The notes beneath the pieces were generated by a model that was given only the letters and a program-made list of their open reading frames with translations, was not told the DNA's origin and did not search any database. A stretch of 8,884 nucleotides of DNA from Thermococcus sp. (lineage in GTDB: Archaea > Methanobacteriota_B > Thermococci > Thermococcales > Thermococcaceae): assembly GCA_021160985.1 (NCBI GenBank), contig JAGHBN010000090.1:1-8884 (forward strand), in the 5' to 3' direction. A program made the translations under genes and the position numbers. Below are positions 1 to 6,377 of this stretch, in pieces; the stretch's first letter is position 1; each line of letters starts with the position of its first letter.

Positions 1-133
1 CGTTGCCGAGATAACCAACCACCTCGTCACGAACGTCTGGGTCGTGGAGCAGTTTCTTGGAAAGACCTTCGAGGTAGAGGAAGAAGTCGGAGAGCCGGGT
101 GTTGTGAGGGTGGTGAGGAGGGCAAATATGTGA
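1..133 (+). CDS. 3' end of an unidentified protein (partial, cut by window edge)
   Basis: A reading frame open from base 2 to a TGA at 131-133 gives the last 43 residues of a protein, beginning VAEITNHLVTNVW and ending VVRRANM. The frame has Thermococcus-like codon use and Val/Glu-rich composition, and no competing frame on this stretch looks better. I do not recognise the family: there is no cysteine, no clear catalytic motif and no membrane segment in the visible part. It lies 53 bases upstream of the HEPN gene on the same strand. It could be co-transcribed with it, but an AT-rich promoter-like stretch in between leaves this open. Confidence 0.5.
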   Translation, partial: VAEITNHLVTNVWVVEQFLGKTFEVEEEVGEPGVVRVVRRANM

Positions 134-141
134 CGAAGGGG

Positions 142-166
142 TTAAATAATGCGATGCAAAATATTT
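142..166 (+). promoter_or_regulatory. possible promoter of the HEPN/nucleotidyltransferase pair
   Basis: An AT-rich patch in GC-richer surroundings contains TTAAATAA (142-149) and AAAATATTT (158-166). Either could act as an archaeal TATA element. With TTAAATAA, transcription would begin near 170, leaving a short leader with GGTGAGG (177-183) before the ATG at 187. This also argues against the longer GTG start at 130. The assignment rests only on composition and spacing. Confidence 0.3.
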
Positions 167-186
167 CCGTTGCGTGGGTGAGGAGT

Positions 187-600
187 ATGGGAACCCCAGA
201 GGAAGTCTTTAAGCACCTGGAACTTGCGGAGGAAGAATTGTCTTCTGCAAAATTGCTCCTTCAGAACGGAAAGCTCAGGGATGCGATTAGTCGTGGCTAC
301 TACTCCATGTTCCATGCGGCAAAGGCTCTGCTTTTAATGAAGGGACTAAACCCCAAAAAGCATTCCGGTGTTGTAAGGATGTTTGGCCTTCACTTCGTTG
401 ACGAGGGGTTTATTGAAAAGATTTACGCCAAGTATCTAACTTCTGCCTTCGCTTTAAGGTCGCGGGCAGATTACGACGTTTATTACACCCCCTCCCTTGA
501 GGAAGCCGAGAATGTAGTCGAAAGTGCTGAACGTTTTCTTGAGAGAATAAAACGGGCGCTGGAGGAGATAGCCGGTGGGGAAGAAAGCTCCGACCCTTGA
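187..600 (+). CDS. HEPN domain protein (UPF0332 type), probable toxin/RNase partner of the nucleotidyltransferase
   Basis: This 137-residue all-helical protein belongs to the HEPN class. The visible signature is R36-GYYSMF-H43, which fits the Rx4-6H motif of HEPN RNases, followed by the UPF0332-like HAAKALLLMKGL and the later RSRADYD (91-97). In the family, HEPN proteins dimerise and the Arg/His pair cleaves RNA. When paired with a minimal nucleotidyltransferase they form toxin-antitoxin modules in which the partner nucleotidylates and silences the HEPN protein. I chose ATG 187 because GGTGAGG lies 3 bases before it and the length then matches the family; an in-frame GTG at 130 would add 19 residues overlapping the previous gene. 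The 3' end overlaps the next gene by 26 bases, implying translational coupling. RNase activity is inferred from the motif only; some UPF0332 proteins may be substrate-binding subunits instead. Confidence 0.85.
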   Translation: MGTPEEVFKHLELAEEELSSAKLLLQNGKLRDAISRGYYSMFHAAKALLLMKGLNPKKHSGVVRMFGLHFVDEGFIEKIYAKYLTSAFALRSRADYDVYYTPSLEEAENVVESAERFLERIKRALEEIAGGEESSDP

Positions 601-895
601 TGAGTTCCTCAGGATAGTTAAAGCTAGGTTTGCGGATTCGGTGGAAGAGGTAATCCTCTTTGGCTCCTACGCGAGGGGAGATTATAACGAGGAGAGCGAT
701 ATCGACGTCCTTATCGTGGGTGACGTTGATTTCGATGAGCTTATGGATGTTGTCACCGATATCCTACTTAAGCACGGGGAGCTTATAAGCCCCGTAGTCA
801 TAAAACCTGAAGAGTTCAAAAGAAGGGAGGACAGCTTCATAAAGGCGGTTCTAAGGGAGGGGAAGGTGGTTTACTCCTCTACCCCCATCCCGTAA
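575..895 (+). CDS. Minimal nucleotidyltransferase (MNT, pol-beta fold), probable antitoxin partner of the HEPN protein
   Basis: This 106-residue protein carries the pol-beta-type nucleotidyltransferase motif: GSYARGDYNEESDID at residues 30-44, with G30-S31 binding the nucleotide phosphates and D42/D44 as metal ligands. The third acidic residue usual after the next long strand is not obvious; that region reads GELISPVVIKPEEF, with Pro-Val-Val where an Asp would be expected. In MNT-HEPN modules the MNT transfers NMP to the HEPN toxin. The start is GTG 575, with GGAGGAGAT (561-569) at good spacing; no in-frame ATG lies near the N-terminus. It begins inside the HEPN gene (26-base overlap), and its last 25 bases overlap the end of the opposite-strand TatD-like gene. 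The family call is firm; the antitoxin role is inferred from gene pairing. Confidence 0.88.
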   Translation: MGKKAPTLDEFLRIVKARFADSVEEVILFGSYARGDYNEESDIDVLIVGDVDFDELMDVVTDILLKHGELISPVVIKPEEFKRREDSFIKAVLREGKVVYSSTPIP

Positions 896-1716
896 ACCTT
901 TCTTGGGTTCTCCACGTGGATTTTGTAAACGTCCTCCTCTGTGAATAAGCCGTTCTGGAGGAAGGCCTTCGTCCTCTTTGGCACGGTCTTCGGGCCGAGA
1001 ACCGCACCGGGGCGGCGTTTGTCGTCTATGTAGTCCGTCTCCATCATGAAGCGGTTGCCCTGCTTTATTGCCTCCTGGATGTTCTTCCTGCTCGCTATGA
1101 TGCTTGGGAAGACGCCGACCTCTTCAGCGACCTTCACGAGGGGTGGGGAAAAGTGCTTGACGACGCGGTGGGGTTTTATCCCGACTTCCTTCACGTACTC
1201 GCCTAGCTCTCTGAACTTGGCCTCGTCGAAGCTCTCCGTGTGAAGCTGAACCGCGCAGTCCGCTTCCTTGGCAAGGCTCATTCCATACTTCATGAGCTCG
1301 ATGCTCGCCTCCCAGACTTCCTCGGGGACGGGGTAGTGCGGCCTGCCTATCTCTCCTATGGCTATGGCTTTTCCCTCGAGGCAGAGCTTCTGGGCGTATT
1401 CGAGGGCCTTCATGACCTCATCCTTGCCGTATTCAAGGCCTTTCTGCTCGGCCAGATAAACGAACTCCGCCGGGTGCACGCCGACGGCGGCGTAGGCTTT
1501 AACCGGCGTCTCTCTGTTGATTTTCTCGACCAGCTCGATGTGGAAGTCCATTGCCTTCATGAAGTCCTCGGCTTTAAGGCCTGAAAAGCCGTAATCGTGG
1601 GCCGTCTTATATACCACGACGAGGTGCGTCCCGCCGGCGCTGTGGAACTGCTTGACCGCTTCAAGAAATAGTCCCTTGAACGGGTCAACGTGGAAGTGGT
1701 CGTCCCAGATTATCAT
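871..1716 (-). CDS. TatD-like metal-dependent hydrolase (TIM barrel, COG1099-like)
   Basis: This 281-residue protein is of the amidohydrolase/TatD class. Metal-site residues appear in the expected order: HxH (H7, H9) on the first strand, GVHP (79-82), the bridging GEIG (E122), QLH (H159), KH (H188) and METD (D228) on the last strand, then a C-terminal NPRKVYG. The length fits the family (about 260-290). TatD relatives act on phosphodiesters or other hydrolysable bonds with two divalent metals. This archaeal branch has no assigned substrate that I know of, so I do not give one. ATG 1716 is preceded by GAGGTGAT, which overlaps the end of the upstream gene (stop at 1726-1728), so it is the last cistron of the DUF257 operon. 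Its stop at 871-873 lies inside the convergent nucleotidyltransferase gene. Confidence 0.87.
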   Translation of the reverse strand: MIIWDDHFHVDPFKGLFLEAVKQFHSAGGTHLVVVYKTAHDYGFSGLKAEDFMKAMDFHIELVEKINRETPVKAYAAVGVHPAEFVYLAEQKGLEYGKDEVMKALEYAQKLCLEGKAIAIGEIGRPHYPVPEEVWEASIELMKYGMSLAKEADCAVQLHTESFDEAKFRELGEYVKEVGIKPHRVVKHFSPPLVKVAEEVGVFPSIIASRKNIQEAIKQGNRFMMETDYIDDKRRPGAVLGPKTVPKRTKAFLQNGLFTEEDVYKIHVENPRKVYGMGVEE

Positions 1717-1725
1717 ATCATCACC

Positions 1726-2040
1726 TCACGACTGGTAGACATCAAGAACCTCGCCTTTTTTAGCGTTTGTCTTCCCCTCAAGGACCAGCGCGACCCTGTC
1801 GCCGTCAACGGCGAAGTCGACCCTCTTTCTGTCCTTCTGTATTTCCCGGATTAGGGCGGCGCTTTCCCCCTTGACCTTGTAGCCTGGGTAGATGATTCCC
1901 TCAACCGTCCCGATCAGCGTCTCCTTTCCGAGGACGTTCAGGGCCTGCTCGACGTTAAACCTGGCAACGGGCCTTCTGGAGACTATCTCGATTTCCGCGG
2001 TGTCCCTTCGCCCCGCAAAGAACCTCTTCAGGAAGCTCAC
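1726..2040 (-). CDS. Small beta-barrel protein, possibly tRNA-binding protein Pbp11
   Basis: This 104-residue protein has a basic N-terminus (MSFLKRFFAGRR), then a stretch (about 42-90) with the rhythm of a translation-factor domain II beta barrel: GTVEGIIYPGYKVKG, a middle I..I.KDRKRV strand, and GDRVALVLEG. It resembles the small Thermococcales protein that I recall being annotated as tRNA-binding protein Pbp11; that name is from memory. I chose GTG 2040 rather than the GTG at 2049. Its GTGA overlaps the upstream stop (2039-2037), GGTGGTG stands just before it, and the product starts with a typical MSFLKRFF. It sits between a DUF257 gene and the TatD-like gene with no room for separate promoters. 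A role near tRNA or translation is inference from the fold alone. Confidence 0.7.
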   Translation of the reverse strand: MSFLKRFFAGRRDTAEIEIVSRRPVARFNVEQALNVLGKETLIGTVEGIIYPGYKVKGESAALIREIQKDRKRVDFAVDGDRVALVLEGKTNAKKGEVLDVYQS

Positions 2041-2741
2041 TCCCACCACCGGAGCACTTCCCTGGGAGAAACCAGCATATACTCTGTGCGCATCAGCAGT
2101 GTGAGGGCGGACTTCTTGAGCCTGATTCTTATAATCCCCCCTACATCCTCCGTTAACTCCACAACAGACGTCGCTGCGTCCTCCAGTAGGGCCAGCGGGT
2201 TGAACGGGAGTTCTTTTATTAATGGTTTTTCGATGAGGTATATGCTCATTCCCCTCTCATCACCGAGCTTTTGCTTTATAGATGAGAGGATAGTGCGGAT
2301 TGTGCGGGCATCGTTTTGAAGGTACAGGAGTCGCTCCAGTCCCAATACCAAGTATATATAATCGCCCTCGGGAATTGCCCTTTCCAGCTCTCGGTCGATT
2401 TTCCTTTGGTAAATGTGGGGATTGTTTTCAAAACGGACCCTCGCGAGAACGTGGCCGGTCTCTTGGCTTCCACCGAGCTTGATGACCTTTATATCCGAGT
2501 CTTCGAAGCTGACGCCCATGAGCTTGAGATGTGCCAGGTAAACTGGAAGTGTGTCGAAGATGTCCTCTACTATTAGAGGAATTCCCCTAAGCTTTGAGTA
2601 CTCAATGAGCATGTGGAGGGCAAATTCGGCTCCGAGAGGGGCACTGTTCTCTATTATTGTGACCCCTCTATCTCGTGTCTGGTCGAAGATCGCGTTGAAG
2701 TCCTTCTTTGTGACAAGGGTAATTTTATCCTGGGGCCCCAT
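2037..2741 (-). CDS. DUF257 family protein, paralogue 2
   Basis: This 234-residue protein is of unknown function and recognised as DUF257, a family found in Pyrococcus and Thermococcus. Landmarks shared with its upstream neighbour are IPLIVEDIFDTL (54-65), a VLGLE strand (132-136) and a TSVVELT strand near 191. The overall order resembles RecA/KaiC-like ATPases, but the place where a P-loop should be (around residues 29-40, IIENSAPLGAEF) has no GxxGxGK[ST]. ATP binding is therefore not supported. ATG 2741 is chosen because GGAGGTG (2754-2748) lies 6 bases upstream and the stop of the previous gene shares its A (TGATG). The downstream gene starts inside its stop codon (GTGA). There are no cysteines and no membrane segments. 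Confidence 0.8.
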   Translation of the reverse strand: MGPQDKITLVTKKDFNAIFDQTRDRGVTIIENSAPLGAEFALHMLIEYSKLRGIPLIVEDIFDTLPVYLAHLKLMGVSFEDSDIKVIKLGGSQETGHVLARVRFENNPHIYQRKIDRELERAIPEGDYIYLVLGLERLLYLQNDARTIRTILSSIKQKLGDERGMSIYLIEKPLIKELPFNPLALLEDAATSVVELTEDVGGIIRIRLKKSALTLLMRTEYMLVSPREVLRWWE

Positions 2742-3412
2742 CAGCCCCACCTCCCTACGTCTATCACGGTCTCCATCCCAACCAAGCGTGGGTTCACGCT
2801 CTTCAGAACTTTGAGGTTGGCGCCCGCAGAGGATGAGGTGAGCCGTACGACCGTGGTGGAGATCCTCTCGAGTTCTCCCAGAACTTTTATCGGGAGGTTT
2901 TTCATGGCCTCTTCGTTGACTACGTAGAAGGCCTTCCGTTTTTTGTTCCCTATGAACTTTTGCATGCGGATTACCATCTGATATGCATCGAGGGGATTGT
3001 TCACGGAGAGAAACAGCTCTTCCAGACCAAGAACCAGATTTATCGCGGGGGACTGTATCTCCTGGAGGGCTTTGGAACTTGCTTCCGCGTAGTTCGCTAG
3101 GTACACCCTTGAATCGGGATGGAAAGGAATAGTTACTACGACATTTCCAACCTCGAATTTTCCACCCGTTTTGAGGACATAAACGTTGTCCCGATCGAGG
3201 TCTATCGTGAGACCGATGCGCCGGGCATTGGTGAGTATCGTGTAAAGGGCATCGAAGTCATCATCTATGACCAGGGGGATGTTTTTTTCCGTGGTGTAAT
3301 CAACGAAGAACCTCAGCAGGAACTCCGGGATGTATGAGGTTGTGTATTCCATCAGGACAGTCTCCCCGGGGAGAACAGAATCGACTATCTTGGCGGTCGT
3401 TTTCCACTCCAT
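2741..3412 (-). CDS. DUF257 family protein, paralogue 1 (first gene of operon)
   Basis: This 223-residue protein has the same family landmarks as the next gene: IPLVIDDDFDALYTIL (45-60), NLVLGLEELF (125-134) and a STTVVRLT strand (185-192). The segment PGETVLMEYTTSYIPE (15-30) sits where KaiC/RecA-type proteins have their P-loop, but it lacks the glycines and the Lys-Thr, so it reads as a degenerate nucleotide-binding fold. ATG 3412 is chosen over ATG 3439: GGTGAG precedes it closely, and a good TATA element (3445-3454) would place the transcript start between the two ATGs. It is the promoter-proximal cistron of a four-gene operon with one-base or four-base overlaps. Function unknown. The tandem pair probably arose by duplication and may form a heterodimer (inference). 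Confidence 0.8.
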   Translation of the reverse strand: MEWKTTAKIVDSVLPGETVLMEYTTSYIPEFLLRFFVDYTTEKNIPLVIDDDFDALYTILTNARRIGLTIDLDRDNVYVLKTGGKFEVGNVVVTIPFHPDSRVYLANYAEASSKALQEIQSPAINLVLGLEELFLSVNNPLDAYQMVIRMQKFIGNKKRKAFYVVNEEAMKNLPIKVLGELERISTTVVRLTSSSAGANLKVLKSVNPRLVGMETVIDVGRWG

Positions 3413-3444
3413 GGTTCTCACCTTTATAAATTTCGTCATGTATG

Positions 3445-3460
3445 GATATAAATATTTTGA
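3445..3460 (-). promoter_or_regulatory. BRE/TATA promoter of the DUF257 operon
   Basis: Read on the minus strand, TCAAAATATTTATATC combines a purine/A-rich BRE-like half with TATTTATAT, close to the Thermococcales TATA pattern. Initiation about 25 bases downstream would fall near 3425, giving a leader of roughly 13 bases with GGTGAG ahead of ATG 3412. It lies in the 108-base gap after the hydrogenase operon, so the two minus-strand operons can be transcribed separately. Confidence 0.55.
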
Positions 3461-3470
3461 GAGATTTGAG

Positions 3471-3487
3471 GTTTGGAGGCTTCAAAC
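3471..3487. repeat. Inverted repeat GTTTG-N7-CAAAC upstream of the DUF257 promoter
   Basis: A perfect 5-base inverted repeat with a 7-base spacer lies about 10 bases upstream of the BRE of the DUF257 promoter (minus orientation) and 34 bases past the hydrogenase alpha stop. The position suits an operator for a dimeric regulator. It does not have the GTTn3AAC spacing of a SurR site. A weak RNA hairpin at the 3' end of the hydrogenase transcript is an alternative. Confidence 0.3.
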
Positions 3488-3502
3488 TTTAAATTTCGCG
3501 GG

Positions 3503-3518
3503 AAATAAAGATGAAAAA
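3503..3518 (-). terminator. Possible oligo-T terminator of the sulfhydrogenase operon
   Basis: Just after the alpha-subunit stop (3521-3523), the minus strand runs TTTTTCATCTTTATTT. Archaeal RNA polymerase commonly terminates at such short T-rich runs without needing a hairpin. Position directly after the last cistron supports the call; there is no other evidence. Confidence 0.35.
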
Positions 3519-3520
3519 CG

Positions 3521-3727
3521 TCAAAGCCTGACAATGTGAACCGAACAGGAGATGCACGGGTCAAAGGCCCTCACCGTCTCCTCAAGACGCTGCACCATGG
3601 CCCGGTCATCGGCCTCCCCATAGAGTCTCCTCGCCTCCTCCAGTAGGCTGGCCTCCATCATCACGTGGTTCAGCGCTGTTGGGGTTATTATGTTGGAGTA
3701 GGCGACCTTACCGTTGGCGTCTATCCT
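3521..3727 (-). other. Post-stop remnant of the alpha subunit carrying the C-terminal CxxC
   Basis: These 68 codons after the TAA remain open and keep near-perfect family sequence, including ITPTALNHVMME and the NiFe-binding DPCISC. This says the interruption is recent or artefactual. The first possible restart is ATG 3661 (46 residues) or GTG 3664. Neither has a convincing ribosome binding site, and a restart there would lose the conserved ITPTALNH segment. I therefore do not call it a separate gene. Confidence 0.7.
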
Positions 3728-4768
3728 TTAATGGTGTACCAGAACTCCCCTCGGTGCCTCAACGTAGCCAATGCCCTCGCCCTCTTTGGGCTCAACGGGG
3801 ACGTTCTCCCCTTCGATGCCCCTATCGAGCAAGGTCTTCGCTATCTCGTTTGCCCTTTCGAGGGCATAGACCAGCTCTATCGCCTGGGCCAGGTTGTTGT
3901 AGCTGACGTAGCCCGTGGCGAGCTTCTCTCTGTGCTCCTCGAAGAGCCTCCCGGCGGTGGGTGTGAGCATCTCCGACTTGAGGAGCAGCCTCGCCAGTGA
4001 ACCGACCAGGAACGCCTCGCCGTTGTAGCGGCTCTGCTTGGTGAAGCTGTATATGAGGGAGCGCTCCTCTATCCTCTCGGTGTAGTGGAAGGAGCCTTCC
4101 TCGTCCGAGATGAGCTTTTCGCCCCAGAGGTAGCCGTCCGTCGCCACGAAATGCTTTGCCTGGGCGCCGTAGGGTTCCAGAGAAGCGAAGAGCCTCACGG
4201 CCCTCTTGGCGAGGCGGAGGAGGGCCTCACTTTCCCTCTCTATGCCCTCCAGCTCCTCCACCGTTGGATACCTGCCGAAGCCGCCGGGCTTGACGTTTAT
4301 GCCGTGTATCTCCCTTCCTCCAATGAGCTCCCGTATCCTGTTGCCGAAGGCCTTGATTGTTATCGCTTCCTTCACCAGCTCGCCGTGCTTGGTGGCCATC
4401 CTTATCGCGTCGGGGTAGCCGAACACGTCCGGTGCGACGAGGAGATAGAGGTGAAGGGTGTGGCTCTCAATCAGCTCACCTACTAAGCCCAGCTCCCTTA
4501 GGAGCGCTATCTCGTTTGGGACTTCAACGCCAAAGGCCCTCTCAATTCCTAAAACGGATGCAACACTATGGGAAAGGTAGCAGATGGCGCATATCCTTGC
4601 CTCAAGGTCGGGCACGTCGTAGTAGTGCCTCCCTAAAGTCAAGAGCTCAAAGAATCTGGGCCCCTCGATGATCTTAAGCCTGACGTCCTTAACTTCGTTG
4701 TCCTCGATGACTATCTCAGCCTTACCGTTGCCTTCAACGCGCGTGAACTCGCGGAGCTCGATTATCAT
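3521..4768 (-). pseudogene. shyA: Sulfhydrogenase alpha subunit (NiFe large subunit, SHII type), interrupted by an in-frame TAA
   Basis: This is the catalytic large subunit of a cytosolic NiFe hydrogenase. Residues 1-346 are intact: FTRVEGNGKAEI near the N-terminus, IIEGPRFFE, and the first cysteine pair RICAIC (C60, C63). Codon 347 (3730-3728) is TAA, after GVLVHH. The same frame continues without any shift for 68 codons (RIDANGKV... ITPTALNH... DPCISCSVHIVRL) to a natural TGA at 3521-3523. Those codons carry the second cysteine pair (C405, C408) and the tail after His411 that the maturation protease removes. From family memory the expected codon at 347 is Tyr (TAC/TAT), so a single base change explains the stop. 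The 346-residue product lacks two of four Ni ligands and should be inactive. ATG 4768 has GAGGTG (4780-4775) 6 bases upstream and overlaps the delta stop (ATGA). The MIIELREF N-terminus resembles P. furiosus hydrogenase II rather than I. A sequencing error remains possible. Confidence 0.85.
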
Positions 4769-5505
4769 GGCTCCCACCTCGCGAAGGTCTTGAACTTCCT
4801 CACGATGTACTCGTCATCATAGCCCTTGCTCTTGAGTATCTCGTACTCACTGGCCGGATTCACCTCTCCGGGCAGTGGCCCTCTGCACCCTATGCACCCG
4901 AGGCCAGAGCGGATGCAGGCCGCATTACAGCCCCCAAGGGTTATCGGGCCGAGGCAGGGAAGGCCTTTCTTGACGAGGACGCACTCGTACTCGTTGAGCT
5001 TGCACTCAATGCAGACTGGGTAATCTTTCTTTACCGGTTCGATACCTTTTGCTATGTCAATGAGCGCTTGGAAAGCCTCCCTCTTGTCGTATGGGCAACC
5101 GGGGAGGGCGAAATCTACGGCGACGTACTCCACAACAGGTTTGGGGTCGAGGGCGTGCATGGGGTTGCCTTCATCTCCGTAAACTGCCTTGAGCTTCTCC
5201 TTGATCGGGAGCTCTACGCTCCCCTGAACCGAGCCGTGGGTCGCGCATGTTCCCAGGGCTATGAGGTATTCCGAGCGGTTTCTTGCCTCTTTGAGAAGGT
5301 CAAGGTCGCGCCGGGTCGAAACTGTTCCGGTTACAAGCGCGACGTCGTAGTGACCTCCCCCACTCAGGCTGGTTGCCATGTGGAACTCTTCTATCTCGTA
5401 GAACTCAAGCAGGTCGAAGAGCTTCTCGTAGAGAAAGAGCAGGTTGAGGGCACAGCCGCCGCAGTCGGTAAGCTCAAAAACACCGAGCTTGAGCTTCTCC
5501 GTCAT
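4765..5505 (-). CDS. shyD: Sulfhydrogenase delta subunit (NiFe small subunit)
   Basis: This 246-residue small subunit relays electrons between the NiFe site and the beta/gamma half. The proximal 4Fe-4S ligands are visible as TDCGGC (C15, C18), GTCATHGS (C87) and LPGCPYD (C137). The C-terminal half has further cysteines (C165, C168, C175, C184, C193, C197, C204, C207), enough for two more clusters, giving the usual three. There is no Tat signal or membrane anchor, in keeping with a cytosolic enzyme. A longer frame extends upstream to 5607, but those residues are out-of-frame gamma sequence. ATG 5505 forms an ATGA overlap with the gamma stop and gives the family N-terminus (MTEKLKLGVFELTDCGGC). 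All key residues are present, so unlike alpha this subunit appears intact. Confidence 0.92.
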   Translation of the reverse strand: MTEKLKLGVFELTDCGGCALNLLFLYEKLFDLLEFYEIEEFHMATSLSGGGHYDVALVTGTVSTRRDLDLLKEARNRSEYLIALGTCATHGSVQGSVELPIKEKLKAVYGDEGNPMHALDPKPVVEYVAVDFALPGCPYDKREAFQALIDIAKGIEPVKKDYPVCIECKLNEYECVLVKKGLPCLGPITLGGCNAACIRSGLGCIGCRGPLPGEVNPASEYEILKSKGYDDEYIVRKFKTFARWEP

Positions 5506-6377
5506 ATCAATCCCCTCGTGGCGAGGGCGTCCCAGTAGGTGAAGACCGGGCCGTCCCGACAGATGTACTTCATGGAGACGCTGGTTCCAACGACGCAGTG
5601 GCCACACTTGCCGACCCCACAGCGCATTCTCCTCTCAAGCGTCATGTAGATCCTGCCCGGGGAGAGCTTCCTGTTGAGGAGCTCCCTTATCACGAAGCGG
5701 TACATGATTGGAGGGCCGCAGATGAGCGCGTAGGAGTTTTCGATGTCAAAGCTCTCACCCCTGAACAGGTCTGTGACTACGCCCCTGCAGACTCTCTCGG
5801 AGAAGCCCCTCTCCAGGTAGATGCACGATGGGCTCTCGATCTCGTAAGCCATCTTGACGGTGCAGTTCATGGTCTCTCCGTGCTTGAGGAGGTGTATTAT
5901 CTCATCGCGGAAAAGAATGTCCTCGTAGGCCTTCGTGCCGTAGAGAAGCCACACATGCTCGTATTTGCCTGTGTCGAGGGTGTACCAGAGCACCGAGCGC
6001 AGCGGGGCCATTCCGAGGCCGCCCGCGACGAGGATCAGGTTGGAACCTTCCATATTCTCCATGGGGAAGCCGTTCCCGTAGGGCCCGCGGATCCCCACCA
6101 CGTCGCCTTCCTTCATCTTGTGGACGAACTTGGTCATTCTCCCGACTTTTCTTATGCAGAGCTGGATGTAGCCCTTTCTCGTCGGCGAGGAACAGAGGCT
6201 TATGGGGAACTCCCCGAAGCCGCGGACGTCAACGATGACGAACTGGCCGGGCTTGAAGGTAAAACTCTCGTTGATCTCAGGGTCAATGAAGCGAAGCGTG
6301 AAGAGCTTCTCTCTGGGTGTCAGGTCCTTCACTTCGAGAATGCGCGCGTCGTGGCTTTGATACGGGTTCCCGGTCAT
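5502..6377 (-). CDS. shyC: Sulfhydrogenase gamma subunit (FAD/NAD(P)-binding, 2Fe-2S)
   Basis: This 291-residue protein is of the ferredoxin-NADP reductase-like class that exchanges electrons with NAD(P)(H). Domains in order: an FAD-binding barrel with FKPGQFVIVD and the flavin motif FPISLCSSP (57-65); a pyridine-nucleotide domain with LILVAGGLGMAPLRS (114-128) and CGPPIMY (220-226); and a C-terminal 2Fe-2S site with C253, C258, C261 and C273 in RCGVGKCGHC and YIC. Length and motifs match the family and I see no lesion. ATG 6377 overlaps the beta stop by 4 bases (ATGA). In P. furiosus the equivalent gene is named hydG for hydrogenase I and, as I recall, shyC for hydrogenase II. The beta-gamma pair has been linked to reduction of sulfur or polysulfide with NAD(P)H, so it may keep a role even if alpha is lost (inference). 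Confidence 0.92.
   Translation of the reverse strand: MTGNPYQSHDARILEVKDLTPREKLFTLRFIDPEINESFTFKPGQFVIVDVRGFGEFPISLCSSPTRKGYIQLCIRKVGRMTKFVHKMKEGDVVGIRGPYGNGFPMENMEGSNLILVAGGLGMAPLRSVLWYTLDTGKYEHVWLLYGTKAYEDILFRDEIIHLLKHGETMNCTVKMAYEIESPSCIYLERGFSERVCRGVVTDLFRGESFDIENSYALICGPPIMYRFVIRELLNRKLSPGRIYMTLERRMRCGVGKCGHCVVGTSVSMKYICRDGPVFTYWDALATRGLI

Noticed and set aside
130..186. GTG 130 as the start of the HEPN protein.
   Set aside because: It overlaps the preceding stop but adds 19 residues not typical of the family, whereas ATG 187 has a strong GGTGAGG and the expected length.
3521..3661. The alpha C-terminal fragment as a separate small subunit, as in Methanococcus voltae VhuU, where the last part of a hydrogenase large subunit is its own gene.
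   Set aside because: A restart at ATG 3661 or GTG 3664 has no good ribosome binding site and would drop the conserved ITPTALNH stretch; continuous conservation on both sides of the TAA fits a point mutation better.
3728..3730. Stop codon recoding (readthrough) at the TAA.
   Set aside because: The codon is UAA, not UAG or UGA, and I know of no archaeal amino acid insertion at UAA; the expected residue in relatives is an ordinary Tyr.
5506..5607. N-terminal extension of the delta subunit from 5607.
   Set aside because: The extra residues come from the gamma-subunit coding region in another frame; ATG 5505 with the ATGA overlap gives the family N-terminus.
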